23,473 nucleotides of DNA, from NCBI GenBank assembly GCA_046094505.1, contig JBJTHN010000018.1, forward strand, positions 1-23,473. Reading direction: 5' to 3'. The notes beneath the pieces are model-generated. The model searched no databases. It was not told the origin of the DNA and saw only the letters and a list, made by a program, of their open reading frames with translations. Origin of the DNA: RFTU01 sp046094505. Lineage in GTDB: Bacteria > Pseudomonadota > Gammaproteobacteria > Burkholderiales > Burkholderiaceae_C. Made by a program: the position numbers and the translations under genes. This document shows positions 15,473 to 22,582 of this stretch, in pieces; the stretch's first letter is position 1; every line of letters begins with the position of its first letter.

Positions 15473-15958
15473 ATGCGTGTTGCGTCCAGTTCCCTCCGTG
15501 TGCTCAGTGCCCTTGCCCTGATGTGGGCCGCGGGTGCGGCCCATGCACAGGTCACCATCGGCGACCCCTGGGTTCGGGCCACCGTGGCCCAGCAGAAGGC
15601 CACCGGCATGTTTGCGCAGGTCACGTCGGCCCAGGGTGGCAAGCTGGTGGCGGCGTCCTCGCCAGTGGCCTCGGTGGTGGAGATCCACGAGATGGCCATG
15701 GAGAACAACGTCATGAAGATGCGCGCCGTGCCGGGCTTGGAACTGCCCGCAGGCAAGGCCGTGGAGCTCAAGCCCGGCGGCTACCACGTGATGCTGATGG
15801 GCCTGAAGCAGCAGGTCAAGGAAGGCGAGTTGGTGCCGGTCACCCTGGTGGTGGAAGGCAAGGACGGCAAGCGCGAGTCGGTGGAGGTCAAGGCGCCGGT
15901 GCGGGCTTTGGCGGCGCAGCATGGCGGCCATTCGCAGGGCGGCGGCCACCGGCACTGA
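15473..15958 (+). CDS. PCu(A)C family periplasmic copper chaperone
   Basis: The 161-residue precursor has a signal peptide cut after about residue 25 (GAAHA-Q). The mature domain carries the exact Cu(I) motif H-x10-M-x21-H-x-M: His72, Met83, His105 and Met107. Proteins of this family deliver copper to the Cu(A) site of cytochrome oxidase or help load Cu(B) in cbb3 and related oxidases. The C-terminus GGHSQGGGHRH is histidine-rich and may bind extra copper, as in several relatives. ATG 15473 is supported by GCAGGAG just upstream; a frame extension to 15422 is unlikely. It lies downstream of the cytochrome c and TlpA-type genes, suggesting a respiratory metalation cluster whose thioredoxin member is now broken. 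It is convergent with the iron-binding protein gene. Confidence 0.93.
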   Translation: MRVASSSLRVLSALALMWAAGAAHAQVTIGDPWVRATVAQQKATGMFAQVTSAQGGKLVAASSPVASVVEIHEMAMENNVMKMRAVPGLELPAGKAVELKPGGYHVMLMGLKQQVKEGELVPVTLVVEGKDGKRESVEVKAPVRALAAQHGGHSQGGGHRH

Positions 15959-15997
15959 GCCGCTTGGCCGACGGGGCCCCGCGAGCGGCCGCTGAGC

Positions 15998-17083
15998 TCA
16001 GCGGAACCCCACCCGGTCCAGCATCTGCTGCACCTTCACCTGGTTCATGCCCACCACGCTGGTGGGAATGAGCTCGGACTTGAAGCCGGTGCTGGCCAGG
16101 GCCTTGAGGGCCGGGTTGTCGAAGGTGACGCCTTTGGTGACAGGCCACTCGTTGTTGCCGTTGGCAAAGTACTGCTGTGCCTGCGGGCTGGCCAGGTACT
16201 CCAGGAACTTCACGGCAGCGTCCTTGTTCTTGCTGTGCCGTGCCACCGCGCCGCCGGCAATGTTCACGTGCGTGCCCCAAGTGGCTTGGTTCGGAAAGAC
16301 CACCCCCACGCGCTCCATCAGGGCCTTGTCGTCTGGTTTGTTGGACCGCATCAGCCGCGCCAGGTAGTAGCTGTTGGTAATGGCCACGCTGCACTCGCCA
16401 GAGGCCACGGCGCGAATCTGGTCGGTGTCACCGCCCTTGGGCGCACGCGCCATATTGGCCACCAGGCCTTTGAGCCAGGCTTGCGTTTTCTCGGGCCCGA
16501 TGTGCTCCAACATCGAACTGAAGAGGCTCAGGTTGTACGGGTGTGAGCCCGAGCGCGTGCACAGCCGCCCTTTGTTTTTCGGCTCGCCCAGCTCTTCATA
16601 GGTGTCCACGTCTTCGGGCGTGACCTTGAGCTTGTCGTAGACCACCACACGGGCGCGGGTGGAAAAGCCAAACCAAGCCGTGGTGCCGTCGGTTTCGGTC
16701 TTGGCGCGCAGGTGGACCGGTATGGCCGACTCCAAGGCGGGCGATTTCACCGGCAGGAACAGCCCATCGACTTGCGCCTTCCACAGGCGGGCCGCATCCA
16801 CCAGCAGCACCACATCGGCTGGGGAAGACGATCCCTCGGTTGCCAGGCGGCTGAGGATGCCGGCGTCGTCGGCGTCCACCCGCTGGATGCGGATGCCCGT
16901 GGCCTTGGTGAAGTTGGTGTACAGGGCCTCATCGGTGCTGTAGTGGCGGGCCGAGTACAGGTTCAGGACGGGCTGCTGAGCAGCCACCGGACCGATGCTG
17001 AGGGCTGCGCACAGGAGGGTTAACAGGGTGGTGTCCCGGCCAAGCGTGGGCCGGGTGGTGCGTGTGGTGTGCAGCCGCTGCAT
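15998..17083 (-). CDS. Periplasmic ferric-iron binding protein (FutA/FbpA family)
   Basis: The 361-residue precursor is the substrate-binding protein of a ferric-iron ABC importer. It has a signal peptide ending near GPVAAQQ (about residue 36). The mature part starts VLNLYSARHYSTDEALY, the characteristic FutA/FbpA opening. Later come FGFSTRARVVVYDK, SGSHPYNLSLF and the tyrosine-containing NSYYLARLMRS that supplies Fe3+ ligands in this family. The final segment on maturing fold, GTHVNIAGGAVARHSKN, is also conserved. A Fur box and promoter lie directly upstream, matching an iron-starvation gene. No permease or ATPase gene is adjacent on either side, so the protein must use a transporter encoded elsewhere. 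Confidence 0.92.
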   Translation of the reverse strand: MQRLHTTRTTRPTLGRDTTLLTLLCAALSIGPVAAQQPVLNLYSARHYSTDEALYTNFTKATGIRIQRVDADDAGILSRLATEGSSSPADVVLLVDAARLWKAQVDGLFLPVKSPALESAIPVHLRAKTETDGTTAWFGFSTRARVVVYDKLKVTPEDVDTYEELGEPKNKGRLCTRSGSHPYNLSLFSSMLEHIGPEKTQAWLKGLVANMARAPKGGDTDQIRAVASGECSVAITNSYYLARLMRSNKPDDKALMERVGVVFPNQATWGTHVNIAGGAVARHSKNKDAAVKFLEYLASPQAQQYFANGNNEWPVTKGVTFDNPALKALASTGFKSELIPTSVVGMNQVKVQQMLDRVGFR

Positions 17084-17117
17084 GTTGATTCAAGGCCGGT
17101 GATGACGAATGGAGCCG

Positions 17118-17146
17118 ATGCTATCCGAAATGCGAATGATTCGCAA
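17118..17146 (-). promoter_or_regulatory. Fur box overlapping the promoter of the iron-binding protein gene
   Basis: TGCGAATGATTCGCA at 17131-17145 is a perfect 7-1-7 palindrome that matches Fur-box sequences. On the minus strand a sigma-70-like pair flanks it: TTGCGA (-35, 17146-17141), a 17-base spacer, then TAGCAT (-10, 17123-17118). The box covers the -35 and spacer, so bound Fe-Fur would block RNA polymerase when iron is plentiful. Confidence 0.82.
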
Positions 17147-17218
17147 TAGCATTATTCCGGTAGGCGTCTTCGGTCGGTCGAAAGGTTCGGCCATGACCAG
17201 GCCGCTGGCCAACGGCGT

Positions 17219-18973
17219 TCACCGGGGCGCAGTGGGCGCATGGACCGAGCCCGGCACCTCGGGGCTGAGCGCGGCCACCGCCTGGTAGTGGCTCAGGTAC
17301 ACCTTGCCGCTGAGTACGCTCAGGAAGTCGGAGCGCTGCAGCTTGTCCATCACCGGGCCCTTGACCTCTGACAGGTGCAGGGTCAAGCCCGCCTGCTCCA
17401 AGCGCTGGTTGATCGACTCCAGGCTTTCCAGCGCACTGGCGTCAATGTCGTTGATGGCGGAACACTGCAGCACCACGTGGCGCAGGGCCTTGCTTTGGGC
17501 CACGGCGGCGTTGATGCGGTCTTCCAGGGCCCGTGCATTGGCGAAGTACAGGCTCTCGTCCACCCGCAGGCTCAGCACCGATGGCGAGGTCAACACCTGG
17601 TGGCGCAGCACGCTTCGGAAGTGCTCGGTGCCGGGCACCAGCCCCACCTCGGCAATGTGGGGCTGGCTGGTGCGCCACAGGTGCAGCAGCAGCGACACCA
17701 CCACGCCCACCACCAGCCCCACCTCCACGCCCTGCAACAAGGTCAGCACCAGCGTGGCCACCAGCGCGATGAAGTCAGGCCTCGAGTAGCGCCAGGTGCG
17801 CTGCAGCATCTGGAGGTCCACCAAAGACCATACCGCCACCACGATGGTGGCCGCCAGCGTGGCCTGAGGCAAGTGGAACAGGACCGGCGTGAGCGTGAGC
17901 GTGGCCAGCAGAATGCCCGCGGCCGTGATGAGACCGGCCAAGGGCGTGCGGGCACCGGCGTCGAAGTTCACCACGGAACGTGAGAAGCCGCCCGTGACCG
18001 GAAAGCCGCCCGTGAAGGCTGCGCCCAGATTGGCCCCGCCCAGCGCCACCAGTTCCTGATTGGGATCCACGCGTTGGCGCCGCTTGGCTGCCAGTGTTTG
18101 GCCCACCGACACCGACTCGACAAAACCCACCACGCTGATCAACAGCGCCGGCATGGCCAGGTCGCGCCACAGGGCCAGGTCCCAGGAGGGCAGGGTCAAG
18201 GGCGGAAGGCCCTGCGGAATGTGTCCCACGGTCTTCAGCCCCTGCGCCTGCCAATCGAAGGCGGCGGCTGCGGCCGTGGTGGCGATGATGGCGGCTACCG
18301 GGCCGAGCTTGCTCAGGAGGTCTGCCGTGCGCGGCGCCAAGCCCCAAGCCGCCAGAGCCGGCTTGAGCCGACTGCGCGTGGCCAACAAAAAGGCCAGGCT
18401 GCCCAGCCCCACGGCCACGGTCAGCCCGTGCACTTGGCTCCACTGCGAGGCCAGCGCCGCCAGCATTTCCGGCAGGTTGTGGCCGCCGGCCTGCACGCCC
18501 AGCAGGGACTTGAGTTGGCTGGCGGCGATCAGCAGGCCCGAAGCGGTGATGAAGCCCGAGATCACCGGGTGGCTTAAAAAGTGGGCTACGAAACCCAGGC
18601 GCAGCAGGCCCATCACCGTGAGCATGAGCCCACTGAGCAGGGCCAGCGCCAGCGCCACTTCGGCATAGTGGGCGGTGCCGGCCTGGGCGAACTCGCCCAC
18701 GGCTGCGGCCGTCATCAGAGACACCACCGCCACCGGCCCCACCGCCAGCACGCGGCTGGTGCCCAACAGCGCATACAGCACCAGGGGCACGATGCTGGCG
18801 TACAGGCCCGCCTGCGCCGGCAGACCGGCCAACAGGGCATAGGCCAGGCTCTGCGGAATGATCATCACCGTGACGATCAGCCCAGCCAGCGTGTCGTCGA
18901 CCACGGTGCTGCGGTTGAGCTCGCCGCGCCATTGCAAGATGGGCAGGTAGGGCACAGGGGGCTTCCAGGTCAT
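17219..18973 (-). CDS. SulP family anion permease with STAS domain
   Basis: The 584-residue inner-membrane protein has the SulP transport core of many hydrophobic helices (about residues 20-425). It opens with the conserved IPQSLAYALLAGLPAQAGLYAS and contains the later GGFPVTGGFSRSVVNFDAG segment. A cytoplasmic STAS domain follows at about residues 445-560, containing SLRVDESLYFANA and NDIDASALESLE. SulP members carry sulfate, bicarbonate or carboxylates, with H+ or Na+. Both sulfate and bicarbonate would make sense in this window (sulfur oxidation and carbon fixation), and sequence does not settle it. It lies 66 bases downstream of the two YeeE/YedE genes on the same strand, so a sulfur-compound role and a shared transcript are favoured. 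Confidence 0.93.
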   Translation of the reverse strand: MTWKPPVPYLPILQWRGELNRSTVVDDTLAGLIVTVMIIPQSLAYALLAGLPAQAGLYASIVPLVLYALLGTSRVLAVGPVAVVSLMTAAAVGEFAQAGTAHYAEVALALALLSGLMLTVMGLLRLGFVAHFLSHPVISGFITASGLLIAASQLKSLLGVQAGGHNLPEMLAALASQWSQVHGLTVAVGLGSLAFLLATRSRLKPALAAWGLAPRTADLLSKLGPVAAIIATTAAAAAFDWQAQGLKTVGHIPQGLPPLTLPSWDLALWRDLAMPALLISVVGFVESVSVGQTLAAKRRQRVDPNQELVALGGANLGAAFTGGFPVTGGFSRSVVNFDAGARTPLAGLITAAGILLATLTLTPVLFHLPQATLAATIVVAVWSLVDLQMLQRTWRYSRPDFIALVATLVLTLLQGVEVGLVVGVVVSLLLHLWRTSQPHIAEVGLVPGTEHFRSVLRHQVLTSPSVLSLRVDESLYFANARALEDRINAAVAQSKALRHVVLQCSAINDIDASALESLESINQRLEQAGLTLHLSEVKGPVMDKLQRSDFLSVLSGKVYLSHYQAVAALSPEVPGSVHAPTAPR

Positions 18974-19039
18974 GCGCGGTGCTTGAGGGCTCTGAGGGCT
19001 GGTGGCGCCGCGTACGGACCCGGCGCGTATCCCCTCTGT

Positions 19040-19495
19040 TCATGCAGCGCCAACGGCCTGGGCCTTGGCCTTTCTGCGCTCCAGCACTTCAAACGCCAAC
19101 ATGCCCAAGACCATGGCGATCACGAAGACCACGGCCTTGTCCTGGCCTGCACCCAGCGACACCAGGGCCGGGCCCGGGCAGAAACCCGCCAGGCCCCAGC
19201 CTGCGCCGAACAGCAGGCTGCCCACGATCAGTCGGGCGTTGATGTCGTTCGAGGTGGGCAGGCGCATCGCGCCACCCAGGAAGTTGGCGGTGCGCTTCTC
19301 GGCCATGCCGAAGGCCACCACGCCGACGGCGATGGCGCCGCCCATCACAAAGGCCAAGGACGGATCCCAAGTGCCGAAGAGGTCGAGGAAGCCCACCACC
19401 TTGCCGGGGTCGGTCATGCCCGAGAGGATCAGGCCAAAGCCGAAGAGCAAGCCGATGAGGAACTCAGACAGGCCGTGTTCGAGGATTCGTTTCAT
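19040..19495 (-). CDS. YeeE/YedE family protein, second half-transporter (PmpB-like)
   Basis: The 151-residue membrane protein has about four hydrophobic helices and conserved YeeE/YedE features: LLFGFGLILSGMTDPGKV at the N-terminus and GAGWGLAGFCPGPALV with one conserved cysteine near the C-terminus. Members of this family import thiosulfate (YeeE/TsuA) or move sulfur-containing ions in sulfur bacteria, where they often come as two short proteins. Its partner is encoded 47 bases upstream on the same strand. ATG 19495 gives MKRILEHGLSEF and is preceded by GGAGC. The in-frame extension to 19750 overlaps the partner gene and is not needed. The exact ion is inferred from the adjacent sulfur-oxidation genes. 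Confidence 0.88.
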   Translation of the reverse strand: MKRILEHGLSEFLIGLLFGFGLILSGMTDPGKVVGFLDLFGTWDPSLAFVMGGAIAVGVVAFGMAEKRTANFLGGAMRLPTSNDINARLIVGSLLFGAGWGLAGFCPGPALVSLGAGQDKAVVFVIAMVLGMLAFEVLERRKAKAQAVGAA

Positions 19496-19542
19496 GAATG
19501 GTGCTCCAAATGATGGTGTGGGGTTGACCAGGGGCCGCGGGA

Positions 19543-19974
19543 TCAGCCCAGGGCGTGTCGAGCCAGGTAGACCACGACGAAGCCCGCGGCCATGAAGCTG
19601 ACGGTGGCCACCAGTGAGCGCGGCGACAGGCGCGAGAGCCCACACACGCCATGGCCGCTGGTGCAGCCTGATGCATAGCGCGTGCCAACGCCCACCAAGA
19701 GCCCGGCCGCCACCACCGTGCCCCAACCGGCCTCGATGCGCACCTCCCATGGGCCGCGCAGGCCGGCATACAGCAGGGGTGCGGCCAGCAGGCCCAGCAC
19801 AAAGGCCACGCGCCAGGCCACGTCACCCGCTTTGGGGATGAGCAGGCCCCCCAGGATGCCGCTGATGCCCAGGATGCGGCCATTGACCAGGATGAACAGC
19901 GCCGAGGCGATGCCCAGCAGGATGCCGCCGGCCAGCGACAGCCAGGGCGTGAAATGATTCCAGTCGATCGTCAT
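19543..19974 (-). CDS. YeeE/YedE family protein, first half-transporter (PmpA-like)
   Basis: The 143-residue membrane protein starts MTIDWNHFTPWLSLAGG and has about four helices. Family hallmarks are SALFILVNGRILGISGILGG and the cysteine motif SGCTSGHGVCG (about residues 102-112), thought to pass thiosulfate or persulfide sulfur. Together with the next gene it makes the split YeeE/YedE pair. ATG 19974 is well supported by AGGAG upstream; the longer frame back to 20094 crosses the divergent promoter and is rejected. It is first in a minus-strand run (YeeE/YedE, YeeE/YedE, SulP), divergent from the sulfur dioxygenase gene, so import and oxidation of sulfur compounds are probably controlled from one intergenic region. 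Confidence 0.88.
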   Translation of the reverse strand: MTIDWNHFTPWLSLAGGILLGIASALFILVNGRILGISGILGGLLIPKAGDVAWRVAFVLGLLAAPLLYAGLRGPWEVRIEAGWGTVVAAGLLVGVGTRYASGCTSGHGVCGLSRLSPRSLVATVSFMAAGFVVVYLARHALG

Positions 19975-20022
19975 GGTTTGAACTCCTTGCGTTGCGCAGT
20001 CGCATGAGGCGGGACTTCGATC

Positions 20023-20077
20023 TTTACAGAAAACCGAGATCCGACTATAAAATTGAATCCGTATGTACTGATAAATA
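20023..20077. promoter_or_regulatory. Divergent sulfur-gene promoter with strong plus-strand sigma-70 match
   Basis: On the plus strand TTTACA (20023-20028), a 17-base spacer and TATAAA (20046-20051) match the sigma-70 consensus at 5 of 6 bases each, placing a start about 75 bases before the dioxygenase ATG. Just downstream, GAATCC (20055-20060) and TAAATA (20072-20077) form an AT-rich stretch that could hold an operator. The minus-strand promoter for the YeeE/YedE genes must overlap this area but is less clear. Confidence 0.65.
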
Positions 20078-20133
20078 GCCTGAACACCGCTCATTCGGGT
20101 ACTTGTTCACCATTGCCCAGCCGAGAACATCTG

Positions 20134-21018
20134 ATGAACCCAACGCTCAAGCCCCAGGTTCAGGCCTTCTTCGACGGCCCCACCTGGACCGTCACCTATG
20201 TTGTCTACGACCGTGAAGGCGGCCAGGCCGCCCTCATCGACTCGGTCCTGAACTACGACCACAAGAGCGGCCGCACCCGCACCACGGGTGCCGATGAGGT
20301 GATCGCCTTCGTCAAGGCCAAGGGCCTGAAGGTTCAGTGGGTCCTGGAAACGCATGCCCATGCGGACCACCTCTCGGCCGCACCTTACCTGCGCCGTCAC
20401 CTCGGTGGCCGCATCGGCATCGGTGCCGGCATCGACGGCGTGCAGAGGGTCTTCAAGGGCCTGTTCAACCTCGAGCCCGAGTTCAAGACCGACGGCAGCC
20501 AGTTCGACCACTTGTTCCAGGATGAGGAGGTCTTTGAGATCGGCGCGCTCCAGGCCCGCGTGATGTCGGTGCCCGGGCACACGCCGGCCTGCGTGGCGTA
20601 TGCCATTGGCGACGCTGTTTTCGTCGGTGACACGCTGTTCATGCCGGATGTGGGCACCGCCCGTTGCGATTTCCCGGGGGGCAATGCCCATACCCTGTAC
20701 CGCTCGGTGCGCAAGCTACTGGCCCTGCCGGCTCAAACCCGGCTGTTCATGTGCCATGACTACCCCCCCTTGGTTGACGGCCGCCCCCGTGCGGTGACCT
20801 GGGAAACAACGGTGGCCGAGCAGCGCGAGCGCAACATCCACGTGCACGACGGTGTCAGCGAGGAGGCCTATGTGAAGATGCGCACGGCCCGCGACGCCAC
20901 CCTGGAGATGCCGGTGCTGATCATGCCCTCGGTGCAGGTGAACATCCGCGCCGGCGAACTGCCCCCCGCAGAGGCCAATGGCGTGAGCTACCTCAAGATT
21001 CCGCTGAACGCGGTTTGA
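20134..21018 (+). CDS. MBL-fold sulfur (persulfide) dioxygenase-like protein
   Basis: The 294-residue protein is a metallo-beta-lactamase-fold enzyme of the ETHE1/Blh type. These are iron-dependent persulfide dioxygenases that oxidise glutathione persulfide to sulfite. Metal ligands are THAHADH (His74, His76, Asp78, His79), His149 in VPGHTPAC, Asp166 in GDTLFMPD and His208 in CHDYPP. GTARCDFPGG at residues 174-183 is typical of this group. The length fits the Blh-type subfamily with its C-terminal MPSVQVNIRAGELPP segment. It is divergent from thiosulfate-type importers and upstream of soxC-soxD, which strongly supports a sulfur role. Start ATG 20134 is the family start; the upstream in-frame ATG 20053 lies in the promoter. 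The ribosome-binding site is weak (CGAGA). Direct assay would be needed to separate it from other MBL thiol hydrolases. Confidence 0.9.
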   Translation: MNPTLKPQVQAFFDGPTWTVTYVVYDREGGQAALIDSVLNYDHKSGRTRTTGADEVIAFVKAKGLKVQWVLETHAHADHLSAAPYLRRHLGGRIGIGAGIDGVQRVFKGLFNLEPEFKTDGSQFDHLFQDEEVFEIGALQARVMSVPGHTPACVAYAIGDAVFVGDTLFMPDVGTARCDFPGGNAHTLYRSVRKLLALPAQTRLFMCHDYPPLVDGRPRAVTWETTVAEQRERNIHVHDGVSEEAYVKMRTARDATLEMPVLIMPSVQVNIRAGELPPAEANGVSYLKIPLNAV

Positions 21019-21076
21019 TCGGTTTTCAGGAACGGGTGATGCTGGAGTCTGCCGTCGCACCACCGGGACGGTGGGC

Positions 21077-21093
21077 TGGTGCGCTTCGCACCA
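21077..21093 (+). terminator. Hairpin after the sulfur dioxygenase gene
   Basis: TGGTGCG (21077-21083) and CGCACCA (21087-21093) form a perfect 7-base stem with a 3-base loop, about 60 bases after the dioxygenase stop. No T-tract follows, so termination is plausible but not certain. Confidence 0.45.
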
Positions 21094-21113
21094 AGATCCG
21101 GGAAAGCCCTTAT

Positions 21114-21170
21114 ATCAGCTTCGGCTGATTCAATCAGAATCCATAATAAATAAGCATACAAGCATATAAA
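21114..21170 (+). promoter_or_regulatory. soxC upstream region: TTCG hairpin, overlapping dyads and AT-rich promoter
   Basis: ATCAGC-TTCG-GCTGAT (21114-21129) is a perfect 6-base stem with a stable TTCG loop. CTGAT-TCA-ATCAG (21125-21137) forms a second dyad that shares an arm with it. The AT-rich stretch after it holds GAATCC (21137-21142), TAAATA (21147-21152), a tandem AAGCATA repeat and TATAAA (21165-21170) as a -10 candidate. No good -35 is seen. Terminator and operator functions may overlap here. Confidence 0.45.
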
Positions 21171-21190
21171 AGAACAACCGAGGAATCCCC

Positions 21191-22582
21191 GTGACGAATC
21201 CGAGCGACACCCCAGGCCGCCTGATCAAGGCGCCGGAGAATTTCATTTCCCCAGAGGGCGTCCGTCAGGTCTTCGCCGAGGCCAAGGCCGGCCGGCGCCA
21301 TTTCATTCGCCAGGCCTTCGCAGCGGCCGCTGGCACGGCGGTGGCGGGCGCCGGGGCGGCGTCCTCGGTGGCGGCGGCATCCAACCCGGTGCCGCCCGAG
21401 GGGGGTGACCCGCACATCCTGAATCTGCCGTCCCACACCACGGGGCTGGGCATGCCGGTGGTCACCGACGGCTATGGCAAGCCGTCGAAATTTGAGCAAA
21501 ACGTGCAGCGGCGTCAAAGCCCGGGTCTGACGCAGACCAACCAGGCCAGTGTCAGCTTCGCACCGCTGCAAAGCCTGTTTGGCATCGTCACCCCCAGCGG
21601 GTTGCACTTCGAGCGTCACCACCAGGGTTGGTGGGACATCGACCCCTCCAAGCACCGCCTGATGCTCAACGGCTCTGATGCCGCCCTGATGAAGACCCCC
21701 AAGGTCTTCACCATGGACGAGATCATGCGCATGCCCAGCGTCAGCCGATTCCACTTCATCGAGTGCGGCGCCAACACCGGCATGGAATGGGGCAATGTGG
21801 CCGTGCCGACGGTGCAGTACAGCCACGGCATGATCTCCTGCAGCGAATTCACGGGGGTCCCGCTGAAGCTGCTGCTCGATCAGTGTGGCGTCGACTACAA
21901 GAAGGCCCGCTATGTCCTGGCCGAAGGCGCTGACGGCTCGTCGATGACCCGCACGGTGCCGATGGAGCTGATCGAGAACGGCGAGGTCTTTGTGGCCTAT
22001 GGCCAGAACGGCGAGATGCTGCGCCCCGAGAACGGCTACCCCCTGCGCCTGGTCGTGCCGGGGGTGCAGGGCGTGAGCTGGGTGAAGTACCTGCGTCGCA
22101 TCGAGGTCGGCGACCAGCCCTACGGCACCAAGGACGAGGCGATCCACTACGTCGACCTCATGCCCAATGGCTTACACCGCCAGTACACCAGCACCCAGGA
22201 GTGCAAAAGCGTGGTCACCACCCCCTCGGGTGGACAGGTGCTGTTGGACAAGGGCTTCTACAGCATCAGCGGTTTGGCTTGGTCCGGCCGGGGCAAGGTG
22301 ACCACGGTGGATGTGTCGGTAGACGGTGGCCGCAACTGGCGTCCAGCCCGCTTGCAAGGGCCGGTGATGAGCAAATGCTTGACCCGCTTCAACATCGACT
22401 GGGTGTGGGACGGCAAGCCCGCCGTTGTGCAAAGCCGCGCAACGGACGAAACCGGTTACGTTCAGCCCACCTACCGCCAGTTGCGCGCTTCCCGCGGCAC
22501 GCGCTCCATCTATCACAACAACGCCACACAGAGCTGGCTGGTGCAGGAAAGCGGGGAGGTCAAAAATGTTCAGCTCTCCTGA
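21191..22582 (+). CDS. soxC: SoxC, molybdenum-cofactor subunit of sulfane dehydrogenase
   Basis: The 463-residue precursor is the molybdopterin subunit of the periplasmic Sox(CD)2 sulfane dehydrogenase, which oxidises the SoxY-bound sulfane sulfur during thiosulfate oxidation. It has a twin-arginine-type signal (AGRRHFIRQAF, then an alanine-rich hydrophobic stretch, residues 33-65). The sulfite-oxidase fold follows, with the Mo-ligand cysteine Cys192 in FIECGANTG. SoxC segments such as LTQTNQASVSFAPLQSL, GIVTPSGLHFERHH and the dimerisation-domain QLRASRGTRSIYHNNA are clear. The start is GTG 21191, decided by AGGAA at 21181-21185 five bases upstream. It overlaps soxD by 17 bases, implying translational coupling. 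Presence of SoxCD predicts full oxidation to sulfate without sulfur-globule storage. Confidence 0.96.
   Translation: MTNPSDTPGRLIKAPENFISPEGVRQVFAEAKAGRRHFIRQAFAAAAGTAVAGAGAASSVAAASNPVPPEGGDPHILNLPSHTTGLGMPVVTDGYGKPSKFEQNVQRRQSPGLTQTNQASVSFAPLQSLFGIVTPSGLHFERHHQGWWDIDPSKHRLMLNGSDAALMKTPKVFTMDEIMRMPSVSRFHFIECGANTGMEWGNVAVPTVQYSHGMISCSEFTGVPLKLLLDQCGVDYKKARYVLAEGADGSSMTRTVPMELIENGEVFVAYGQNGEMLRPENGYPLRLVVPGVQGVSWVKYLRRIEVGDQPYGTKDEAIHYVDLMPNGLHRQYTSTQECKSVVTTPSGGQVLLDKGFYSISGLAWSGRGKVTTVDVSVDGGRNWRPARLQGPVMSKCLTRFNIDWVWDGKPAVVQSRATDETGYVQPTYRQLRASRGTRSIYHNNATQSWLVQESGEVKNVQLS

Noticed and set aside
21077..21129. Strong intrinsic terminator between the dioxygenase gene and soxC
   Set aside because: Two perfect hairpins are present but neither is followed by a T-tract, so I list them only as tentative structures.
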